This document shows positions 5,943-12,384 of a DNA stretch of 22,906 nt, in pieces; within the stretch, counting starts at the first letter, position 1; the number at the start of each line of letters is the position of its first letter. Position numbers and translations under genes: made by a program. The notes under the pieces are model-generated. The model had not been told where the DNA came from. It did no database searches and saw only the letters and a list, made by a program, of their open reading frames with translations. The stretch comes from Candidatus Berkelbacteria bacterium (GTDB lineage: Bacteria; Patescibacteriota; UBA1384; VFKW01): the NCBI GenBank assembly GCA_009885355.1, contig VFKW01000114.1, positions 1-22,906 on the forward strand, in the 5' to 3' direction.

Positions 5943-7748
5943 CTACAGTAAATTTTCCGGATCAAATTCGATTTTCACATCACTTCCGATCAATTTTCGC
6001 ATTTTCACTCTCCCAAATTCTCTCGGACTTTTTAAAATCAAGGTATAGATAAATTCATTTTTTTTAAGTGTACTATTTGGCCCGATTAATTGAACATTTA
6101 ATAGATTATCGGATAGTATATTTTTTAATTTTTCGATCCTGTCTGACCCTTTTTTCTCATTTTTATCAACAATTTCGATTTTGACCAAATGTCCATATGG
6201 CGGATATTTATTTTCAAATCTTTCACGCAGCATATTGTTTAGAAAACTCTGATATTTGCCATATTTGATCGCATTTAGTATTTCCGATTCCACCTCATGC
6301 GTTTGAATCAATAGTTTTTCACTTGCCATCGTCAATAATCTAAAAAATAGATAAAATGCTTCCTCGCTGGTATTATAGTTCGGCTTCGTCAGTGATAAAT
6401 CCGCGTCAATCAATACGCACGATTCCATCTGTAAATTGTATCGAAATAGTGCCTGTGTCGCTACATAAATTCCTTTGCCTGGATTTTCTGGCAGTTCATT
6501 TTCTTTGTCCAATATTATTATCGGATAATCTGCAACATATTTTTTCAAAATCGTGGCAATTTTTTCCAATCCAAGTCCAAACGTCATGATATTGTCGCTA
6601 TGGCATTTTGGACAACTATTTGCATTTGCTTGCGAATAATCACACTTAAAACAAGTCATCATTTTTTTTGCGGCATTATATTTTAGCGGTAGCTCGCAAT
6701 TTGGACAATTGAAAATATAGCCACAGTTCTGACATTTTGTTATCGATCCCATCCCTTTTTTTGCCAAAAAAATGACCATTGTTTTATTATTTTCAACCGT
6801 TTTTTCCAGCTCCCTCTCAAGTGGTAACGAAATCAGTCGCTTTTCTTTGTTCATATCTACAAGTTCAACTTCACAATCAGGTCGCACCATTTTTTTTGAT
6901 AAAATCACCGCCTCTTTATTTTTGGCTTCAACCAATTGCTCTAAGCTTGGTAAAATGTCCCCACAAAGTGTTTTTATTCCCATTTTTCGCCAATACCGGA
7001 TGATATCCAGAGAATGATACCGCGGCGATTGATCTTCTTGATGCCCTGATTGGGTCGAGTCATCAACGATGATTGTTCCCACATTCGTCGGTCGGCACAA
7101 AAGTGCCATACGACTTCCGACCAAAAGATCATAATTTCCGGATCGGATTTTTTGCCATTTTGTAAATCTGGTCGTGATATTATCTGACGAAGTATACTCA
7201 ATTGTCGAAAAATTTTTCAGATCAACCTTTTTAATTTCCAAAAAATTCTTCAATTTTTTCATGTCCGAAAATACTAACCAGACTGATTTATTTTTGATTT
7301 TATTTTTTTTCAAAACTTCCAGATAATAATCATATCTTTTCAAGTCTTTTTCAACTAAAATATAATTTTTATCCTCATCCCCGAACTCATTTTGAAATTC
7401 CATCTTTTCGCTAATAGTTTTTTTTGGAATTGGCGGCAGCATCGTAAAAAAAGCCTCGCTCCAGCTTGTCACATAATAACTAGCCATCCATTTTGAGAAT
7501 TCCAGCTCTTCTTTAGATACAACCAAATTTGGCTGCAAAATGCGTTTAATTTGTCTGATATTCTTAATATTTAAAGGCAGTGTTCTTTTCAGTCCAACCA
7601 CCACCCCCTCAATCACTTTTTTCCCAAAAGGTACTTCCACGATCGAGCCAACCCGAAGATAGGGGAGCGTTTCCGGTCCGATTTCATAATCAAAAGTCGC
7701 ATCCCAAATTTTCGTTTTTTGTTCCGTTAGAACTTCAGCATATTGCAT
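5943..7748 (-). CDS. priA: PriA-like primosomal protein with degenerate helicase motifs
   Basis: The N-terminal DNA-binding part is recognisable (VGSIVEVPFGKKVIEGVVVGL). The eight-cysteine zinc region is intact: CQNC, CPNC, CFKC and CPKC. The C-terminal domain (KYPPYGHLVKI) is also present, and the position upstream of def-fmt is the common one. The motor is eroded. Where the Walker A motif GxTGSGKT belongs, the protein reads VEKDLKRYDYYL. The DEEH box is VDDSTQS, and the AGRAGR motif VI is replaced around LLTMASEK. It probably cannot hydrolyse ATP as a helicase but could still bind forks or partner proteins. The frame opens at TTG 7766, but ATG 7748 (601 residues) is the better start; neither has a good Shine-Dalgarno sequence. 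Confidence 0.82.
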   Translation of the reverse strand: MQYAEVLTEQKTKIWDATFDYEIGPETLPYLRVGSIVEVPFGKKVIEGVVVGLKRTLPLNIKNIRQIKRILQPNLVVSKEELEFSKWMASYYVTSWSEAFFTMLPPIPKKTISEKMEFQNEFGDEDKNYILVEKDLKRYDYYLEVLKKNKIKNKSVWLVFSDMKKLKNFLEIKKVDLKNFSTIEYTSSDNITTRFTKWQKIRSGNYDLLVGSRMALLCRPTNVGTIIVDDSTQSGHQEDQSPRYHSLDIIRYWRKMGIKTLCGDILPSLEQLVEAKNKEAVILSKKMVRPDCEVELVDMNKEKRLISLPLERELEKTVENNKTMVIFLAKKGMGSITKCQNCGYIFNCPNCELPLKYNAAKKMMTCFKCDYSQANANSCPKCHSDNIMTFGLGLEKIATILKKYVADYPIIILDKENELPENPGKGIYVATQALFRYNLQMESCVLIDADLSLTKPNYNTSEEAFYLFFRLLTMASEKLLIQTHEVESEILNAIKYGKYQSFLNNMLRERFENKYPPYGHLVKIEIVDKNEKKGSDRIEKLKNILSDNLLNVQLIGPNSTLKKNEFIYTLILKSPREFGRVKMRKLIGSDVKIEFDPENLL

Positions 7749-7812
7749 AACTTTACCATATCGCAACTAAATCAATTTTACAATTCAATTTATTCTCCAT
7801 TTGGGTTAATAC

Positions 7813-7830
7813 CACGCAGCTTGCTGCGTG
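7813..7830. repeat. CAGC-TT-GCTG hairpin, copy 1
   Basis: CACGCAGC, TT, GCTGCGTG: a perfect 8-bp stem. It shares its core with the hairpin at 7980-8000, and the two flank the 116-bp repeat between them. Confidence 0.8.
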
Positions 7831-7848
7831 CAAATATCCTTCTCCAGT

Positions 7849-7964
7849 CGTCATTCCGGTCGGGAAGGGTTCCCAGAACCGGAATCCAGGAAACTTTACA
7901 AATAGATCTCGGACATTGCCTGCCGGCAGGCAGGTATCGGGTGCCACCCGCTTCCGGGATGACG
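7849..7964 (+). repeat. Palindromic interspersed repeat, copy A (116 bp)
   Basis: The element begins CGTCATTCCGG and ends CCGGGATGACG, an 11-bp terminal inverted repeat with one mismatch. Inside are GGGTTCCCAGAACCGG, a CCTGCCGGCAGG palindrome (about 7919-7930) and a GGGTGCCACCCGCTTC block. The whole order is found reversed at 21093-21228, and its last part again at 22175-22213. It codes for nothing; short open frames through it are artefacts. It resembles REP or MITE-like non-autonomous elements; the mover is unknown. Confidence 0.85.
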
Positions 7965-7979
7965 ATGCGGGATATGATA

Positions 7980-8000
7980 CCCCGTCAGCTTGCTGCGGGG
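7980..8000. repeat. CAGC-TT-GCTG hairpin, copy 2
   Basis: CCCCG pairs with CGGGG and CAGC with GCTG around a TT loop, with one bulged T at 7985. It shares its core with the hairpin at 7813-7830. Confidence 0.75.
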
Positions 8001-8015
8001 TGGTTCATTGTATTA

Positions 8016-8050
8016 ATACTTGATACTTAATACTTGATACATTATACTTA
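8016..8050. repeat. Heptamer array, 5 units (ATACTTG/ATACTTA)
   Basis: Five exact 7-bp steps read ATACTTG, ATACTTA, ATACTTG, ATACATT and ATACTTA. The array ends 5 bp before the ferredoxin Shine-Dalgarno (AAGGAG, 8056-8061). Because 7 is not a multiple of 3 and the region is untranslated, the period is not explained by coding. Confidence 0.9.
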
Positions 8051-8066
8051 AATAGAAGGAGTATCA

Positions 8067-8252
8067 ATGATTTTATGCGTAGACAAAGAAAAATGTATCA
8101 GCTGCCTGTCTTGCGTCGCCTCTTTTCCGGCCAATTTTCAAATAGGAGAGGATGGCAAATCTGAATATGTCACAGGATCTGAAATTTCCAATCAAGATGC
8201 CGCCTCGGCAATCACAAGCTGTCCAGTTGAAGCTATTTCCGAAGCTAGTTAA
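8067..8252 (+). CDS. Small ferredoxin, single [4Fe-4S] cluster
   Basis: This 61-residue electron carrier has cysteines C10, C13 and C16 in CISCLSC and a fourth in the C-terminal SCPVEAI, enough for one [4Fe-4S] cluster. A second cluster's cysteines are missing, and FPANF replaces the usual extra cysteine-proline. The start is firm, with AAGGAG 5 nt before ATG 8067. The lytic transglycosylase gene follows after 35 bp and alaS after that, so the three are probably co-transcribed. Possible redox partners (reductases, radical enzymes) do not lie in this window. A heptamer array and a hairpin repeat occupy its leader. Confidence 0.9.
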   Translation: MILCVDKEKCISCLSCVASFPANFQIGEDGKSEYVTGSEISNQDAASAITSCPVEAISEAS

Positions 8253-8287
8253 TATATATCGACAAAAATCAATAATAGGGGTACAAT

Positions 8288-8953
8288 ATGCACAGGCATC
8301 ATAGAGGTAATCGTATGGTAAGAAAATATAAAATTTATATTTTCTTAATTTGCTTGGTCGCTGCTGGTTTAGTGACTTACATTTTTGTACCTAAATATTT
8401 TGGCGCTACCGTTTATCCGTTGACCTATCAAAATGAGATTATTAATGCCAGTAAAGAATTTTCCGTCAGCCCAAATTTTATCGCTGCAGTGATATTCACT
8501 GAAAGTCGATTCCGTCCTGATGCCAGATCCGGTGTTGGTGCTATTGGTTTGATGCAAATCATGCCTGCCACTGGTGCTGGTATTGCCAAGCAGCTCGGCG
8601 ACAAAGATTTTACTGTTGCCAAACTCAGTGAGCCGGCCCGTAATATCCGCTACGGCACTTATTATTTGAAACAAAATCTTGATAAATACGGTGGCAGCGA
8701 AAAATTAGTTTTGATGCATTATAACGGCGGACCTCGCGCAGTAAATAGCTATCGTACTCGTGGCACATTACCTCGTGAAACCGAAGGTTTCGTCCGTAAA
8801 GTCACCGCTACCGAAAATGTTTACAGCTCCGTTTACGGTACTTGGTGGGAGCCAAAAGAAACATTTCAACCTTTAAATAATAACAATCAAAAACCTGCGA
8901 TAAACATAAAAGAATTTTGGCGCAGCCTAATCGCGCCAAAGGGAGGCTGGTAA
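8288..8953 (+). CDS. Membrane-anchored lytic transglycosylase (SLT, GH23-like)
   Basis: This enzyme cleaves peptidoglycan between MurNAc and GlcNAc with formation of anhydro-MurNAc. A membrane anchor spans about residues 16-34, so the enzyme faces the outside. The SLT domain starts near 45: catalytic E72 in FTESRFRPDARS, then GAIGLMQIMPATG, a YGTYYL helix and the HYNGG motif, all as in the Slt/MltC type. ATG 8288 has AGGGG 6 nt upstream; ATG 8315 (MVRKYK) is a fair alternative and leaves the anchor unchanged. The tail after about 180 is polar and linker-like. alaS follows after 3 bp. A role in wall turnover or in opening the wall for surface structures is likely. Confidence 0.92.
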   Translation: MHRHHRGNRMVRKYKIYIFLICLVAAGLVTYIFVPKYFGATVYPLTYQNEIINASKEFSVSPNFIAAVIFTESRFRPDARSGVGAIGLMQIMPATGAGIAKQLGDKDFTVAKLSEPARNIRYGTYYLKQNLDKYGGSEKLVLMHYNGGPRAVNSYRTRGTLPRETEGFVRKVTATENVYSSVYGTWWEPKETFQPLNNNNQKPAINIKEFWRSLIAPKGGW

Positions 8954-8956
8954 CAG

Positions 8957-11011
8957 ATGAAAAGCACTGAACTGCGACAATTGTATCTAGATTATTTCAA
9001 AACCAAGGGACACACAGTGATCCCTTCTGCGTCTTTACTACCTGAGAATGATCCGACAGTTTTATTTACCACCGCCGGAATGCATCCGCTGGTGCCTTAT
9101 TTGGTTGGTGAAAAACACCCGATGGGTGTTAAGCTGGCCAATTCTCAAAAATGTATCCGCACCGATGACATCGACGAAGTCGGCGACAAAGTCCACCATA
9201 CTTTTTTTGAGATGCTCGGCAATTGGTCCTTTGGGGATTACTTTAAAACCGAAGCCATTGAAATGAGCTTTGAATTTTTAACCAATAAAAAATGGCTTGG
9301 TTTAGATATAAATAAACTGGCTTTTTCCGTCTTTGCAGGTGACGATGACGCCCCATTTGACAATGAAGCCTATGATAAATGGATTTCCCTCGGCATTTCT
9401 CCAGATCGCATCGCTAAATTACCCAAAAAGAATAACTGGTGGGGTCCAGCCGGTCAAACTGGTCCATGTGGCCCCGATACAGAAATGTTTTACTGGACAG
9501 GGGAGAGCGAGGCACCAAAAAATTTCCAAGACTCTTGTGATGACCCAAATTGGGTCGAGATCTGGAACGATGTTTTTATGCAATACAATAAAACCCAAGA
9601 TGGTATATACCAACCATTAACCCAAAAAAACGTCGACACCGGTATGGGCTTAGAGCGGGCATTGGCAGTTATAAACGGATTAGATGACAATTACAAAACC
9701 GACCTTTTTTTGCCAATTATCCAAAAAATAGAACAAATCTCCGGTAAAAAATACCCTACTGTCCGACCTGTGTTCCCTTCTCGTCTAGAACAACCCTGTC
9801 ATCCCGAACTTGTTTCGGGATCTCCTTCCATCAACCAGACCAATTCTCCTTCTGTCATTCCGACCGCAGTGGAGGAATCGTCCCCCTCGTCTCCCTCCAA
9901 ACTACCAACTACCAACTCCCAGCTACTGAATGTCATTCCGACCGAAGCGGAGGAATCGGCCTTCCTTTCTATTGCTACCCAAAAATCCTTCCGCATCATC
10001 GCCGACCACATCAAAGCCGCCGTTTTTGCCATTGCAGATGGTGCCATACCATCAAACAAAGGCGCCGGCTACGTAGTTCGAAAACTAATCCGTCGTGCCA
10101 TAGTTAAAGCCTCGCAGCTCGGCATAGATGAAAATTTCACAGCAATTTTAGCCCAAGAAGTCATTAATATATACCATTCCAGTCATCCCGAACTCGTTTC
10201 GGGATCCCCTTCAATCATTCCTGAGCTAGAAAAAGAGGAAAATAAATTTCGAGAAACATTAATTAAGGGATTGGAATATTTAAGAATAACATTTTTGCTT
10301 AGCGATCGGCCCAATGAAGACAATGATCTCCATCAGGTAGGTAAAGACCTATTTAACTTATATCAAAGCTATGGTTTTCCATTCGAGATAAGTATTGAGA
10401 ACTTGCAAGGAGAACATTTCCTAAAAAATGATAATCAAATAAGTATCGTTAAAAATGCTTTTGAAAAAGAGCTTATTAACCATCAAGAACTCTCCCGCAC
10501 CGCCTCCGCCGGCATGTTTAAAGGCGGCCTTGCCGACGCCAGTGAGCAAACCACCCGTCTTCATACCGCCGCCCACCTATTATTAGCCGCCCTCCGCCAG
10601 GTTCTCGGCGACCAAGTCTATCAAAAAGGCTCCAACATCACCGCCGAACGCCTCCGTTTTGACTTTTCACATCTCGAAAAAATGACCCCAGAACAAATCA
10701 AGCAAGCAGAAGATTTAGTAAATGAGCAAATCCAAAAAAATCTCCCGGTCACCATGGAAGAGATGACTTTGGATGAAGCTAAAAAAACTGGCGCCATGGG
10801 CGTCTTCGAATCCAAATACGGCGACAAAGTAAAAGTATATACCATCGGCCTGCAAAATGATGATTCTTCGGCAAGCTCAGAGCCTCCTTTTAGTCGGGAA
10901 ATCTGCGGCGGCCCCCACGTCCAAAACACCTCCGAACTCGGAAAATTTAAAATAAAAAAAGAAGAATCCTCCTCCTCCGGAGTCCGCCGCATCAAAGCCA
11001 TATTGGAATAA
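8957..11011 (+). CDS. alaS: Alanyl-tRNA synthetase, short form with repeat-derived inserts
   Basis: It charges tRNA-Ala. The class II catalytic core is complete (FTTAGMHPLVPYL, HHTFFEMLGNWSFGDYFK, GMGLERALAVI), followed by the tRNA-recognition helices (IADHIKAAVFAIADG). The editing domain has HTAAHLL and CGGPH for zinc and ends at SSGVRRIKA. The C-terminal C-Ala/oligomerisation region of standard enzymes (about 875 residues) is absent. Between the core and the helices, about residues 281-335 are an insert made of three genomic palindromic repeats and a heptamer array, translated as CHPELVSGSPS, VIPTAVEESS and VIPTEAEESA. A fourth repeat adds SHPELVSGSPS near 409-418. The reading frame is kept throughout, so the protein is probably active with these loops exposed. 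GGGAGG lies 10 nt before ATG 8957. Confidence 0.95.
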   Translation: MKSTELRQLYLDYFKTKGHTVIPSASLLPENDPTVLFTTAGMHPLVPYLVGEKHPMGVKLANSQKCIRTDDIDEVGDKVHHTFFEMLGNWSFGDYFKTEAIEMSFEFLTNKKWLGLDINKLAFSVFAGDDDAPFDNEAYDKWISLGISPDRIAKLPKKNNWWGPAGQTGPCGPDTEMFYWTGESEAPKNFQDSCDDPNWVEIWNDVFMQYNKTQDGIYQPLTQKNVDTGMGLERALAVINGLDDNYKTDLFLPIIQKIEQISGKKYPTVRPVFPSRLEQPCHPELVSGSPSINQTNSPSVIPTAVEESSPSSPSKLPTTNSQLLNVIPTEAEESAFLSIATQKSFRIIADHIKAAVFAIADGAIPSNKGAGYVVRKLIRRAIVKASQLGIDENFTAILAQEVINIYHSSHPELVSGSPSIIPELEKEENKFRETLIKGLEYLRITFLLSDRPNEDNDLHQVGKDLFNLYQSYGFPFEISIENLQGEHFLKNDNQISIVKNAFEKELINHQELSRTASAGMFKGGLADASEQTTRLHTAAHLLLAALRQVLGDQVYQKGSNITAERLRFDFSHLEKMTPEQIKQAEDLVNEQIQKNLPVTMEEMTLDEAKKTGAMGVFESKYGDKVKVYTIGLQNDDSSASSEPPFSREICGGPHVQNTSELGKFKIKKEESSSSGVRRIKAILE
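9797..9825 (+). repeat. Palindromic repeat in alaS, type 1 copy 1
   Basis: Stem ATCCCGAA (9801-9808) pairs perfectly with TTCGGGAT (9814-9821). It is translated in frame as CHPELVSGS. A second copy is at 10181-10209. Confidence 0.9.
9853..9880 (+). repeat. Palindromic repeat in alaS, type 2 copy 1
   Basis: TGTCATTCCGACC followed by GGAGGAATCG, with ATTCC pairing with GGAAT. Translated as VIPTAVEES. It differs from the copy at 9931-9959 at only a few bases. Confidence 0.85.
9901..9928 (+). repeat. Heptamer array, 4 units, inside alaS
   Basis: The units are ACTACCA, ACTACCA, ACTCCCA and GCTACTG. The array lies directly between the two type-2 palindromic repeats and is translated as LPTTNSQLL. 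It has the same length (28 bp) and a similar unit pattern (AC...CA) to the array in fmt. Confidence 0.85.
9931..9959 (+). repeat. Palindromic repeat in alaS, type 2 copy 2
   Basis: Same layout as 9853-9880: TGTCATTCCGACC followed by GCGGAGGAATCGG. Translated as VIPTEAEES. Confidence 0.85.
10181..10209 (+). repeat. Palindromic repeat in alaS, type 1 copy 2
   Basis: Stem ATCCCGAA (10185-10192) pairs with TTCGGGAT (10198-10205); translated as SHPELVSGSPS. It lies about 360 bp from the first insert cluster, so it represents a separate insertion. Confidence 0.9.
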
Positions 11012-11156
11012 CCTCATCAGTAATTAAATATATTATTTGAAATATCAGTGGATTAAGTGGGTAATATTTACAATAGCTTAAGAACATTCCATAACCAATT
11101 ATTATTTTCTCAATCATGCAGTGATTTTTAAAAAAAATTTCCAATATAAAATTATT

Positions 11157-12335
11157 AACTCACCTTACGCACCAGCTTCCAAAACCGCCGGATTTTTTAA
11201 TAATTGTAGCTCATCGAAACTAACTTTTAAGGCCTTAATATAGAGCTTTGTTTTTAGGGCAAAATGGTTAAGCTTCGTCTCTTTGCTCAATTTTTCCAAT
11301 TTGAAAAACGAATAAATTGAGGCAAAAAAATGATTGCCTTGGGTTATTTCTGTTTTTGTTGGTGATTTAGCTAAACTTGTGTTGGATTTAATCGATTTAT
11401 GGTATTCCTCTATTTTCCATCTTTTTTGATAGATTTTAGTTAGGTGCTCAAAATTAAGATCAATATCACTTGTAGCTAAATAAAGGGTGCCGGTGCTTCC
11501 GTCTTGGTTCGTAAAGACTTGCTGGCAAACTAAAACTTCATTTTCCATGCCTTTTAAGAAACACCTTTTTACTTTCCCCTCCTCAAACTCCAATGATTCC
11601 AGATTCTTGAATTTTCCTTTTAATTTCTCCTCTTTAGATAGCGCCGCTAAGCGATTTTTCTTGATTGCAAAAATGAAATGCTTTTCATTTTCCATGATGT
11701 ATTCCATATTTTCTTTTGAAGAAAACCAAATATCGGCTAAAACGTATTTAAATTTAACCTTATTATAAATGCTAACTTTAAACATATTCCTGAAATATTC
11801 ATTTTTATTCATTGTCGATCGGCGTTTCTTCTTTCCCTGATCATCGGTAAATTCTTGATCTTTTTTAACAATTTCAAACGAGATCGGGATCGTATAATTA
11901 TTACTGTAATAGATCGTGGAAAGAATGTTTACTCCCTTAATATTTCTGCCTTTTGAATGATCAAAGTGCCATGCAATAATATCGTTCTCGTCAGTATATG
12001 CTTTCTCGTTAATAGTGTCATCAAAAAGGAGGCAGCCATCATCTGCTTCAATCTCACGAACAACAGGTTTGACTAACGCCCATAAATCCCTGGAAGAATA
12101 TTCTCGGGCGGAAAGAAAACGGGTAATTTGATCATGGCTGATTTGATTGTCGAGCAAGGATGATAAACCTGTCGCCGTTGTATACGAGAATGAACTGAAA
12201 AGGTAATCGGAATAGAGATCAAGCATATTTAAATCTAAATTATTTTTTATTTTGTCAGGCATTATTTGACCTTTGTTAGTAATGATTATATAATCTAATT
12301 ATATTATATCAGAATTTTAGTGCGTAAGGTGAGTT
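11157..12335 (-). mobile_element. IS4-like insertion sequence (1,179 bp)
   Basis: Perfect 16-bp terminal inverted repeats (AACTCACCTTACGCAC at 11157-11172 and its complement at 12320-12335) enclose a single transposase gene. No exact target duplication is visible; TTAA on the left and TTGA on the right is the nearest match if the ends lie 2 bp further in. It landed about 50 bp upstream of the oxidoreductase start and may have replaced that gene's promoter. The transposase is intact, so the element may be active. Confidence 0.92.
11165..12262 (-). CDS. IS4-family-like DDE transposase
   Basis: This 365-residue DDE transposase has a first aspartate in LLFDDTINEKA (81 or 82), a second in VLADIWFSS (177) and a glutamate at 285 within YQKRWKIEEYHKSIK. 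That last segment matches the Y-(2)-R-(3)-E-(6)-K signature of IS4-type enzymes exactly. A basic insertion (KKKRRSTMNK) near 142-151 may contact DNA. The stop codon lies inside the left terminal repeat (11165-11167), so the repeat also encodes the protein's end. The start ATG 12262 has AAAGG some 8-10 nt upstream, and the leader contains the palindrome GATTATATAATC (12283-12294) with a TATAAT box on the minus strand. The IS701 group is related and cannot be excluded. Confidence 0.92.
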   Translation of the reverse strand: MPDKIKNNLDLNMLDLYSDYLFSSFSYTTATGLSSLLDNQISHDQITRFLSAREYSSRDLWALVKPVVREIEADDGCLLFDDTINEKAYTDENDIIAWHFDHSKGRNIKGVNILSTIYYSNNYTIPISFEIVKKDQEFTDDQGKKKRRSTMNKNEYFRNMFKVSIYNKVKFKYVLADIWFSSKENMEYIMENEKHFIFAIKKNRLAALSKEEKLKGKFKNLESLEFEEGKVKRCFLKGMENEVLVCQQVFTNQDGSTGTLYLATSDIDLNFEHLTKIYQKRWKIEEYHKSIKSNTSLAKSPTKTEITQGNHFFASIYSFFKLEKLSKETKLNHFALKTKLYIKALKVSFDELQLLKNPAVLEAGA

Positions 12336-12384
12336 GATAAATAGAATATTTGGAGATCGAAGAAAAATATATTATAGTCTATAC

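Noticed and set aside
7743..8030. Short open frames through repeat copies A and B (also 21032-21276)
   Set aside because: They are open on both strands only because the repeats are GC-rich palindromes; translations are low-complexity and lack start signals.
9797..10209. alaS as a frameshifted or broken gene
   Set aside because: The frame is continuous, and the catalytic and editing motifs before and after the inserts are intact.
11148..12344. Exact target-site duplication of the IS
   Set aside because: Flanks beyond the 16-bp repeats (ATTATT and GATAAA) do not match; TTAA/TTGA is only an imperfect candidate.
12334..12384. TTG start of the oxidoreductase inside the IS repeat
   Set aside because: The extra 17 residues are not part of the FAD fold and overlap the IS end; ATG 12385 fits the family start.
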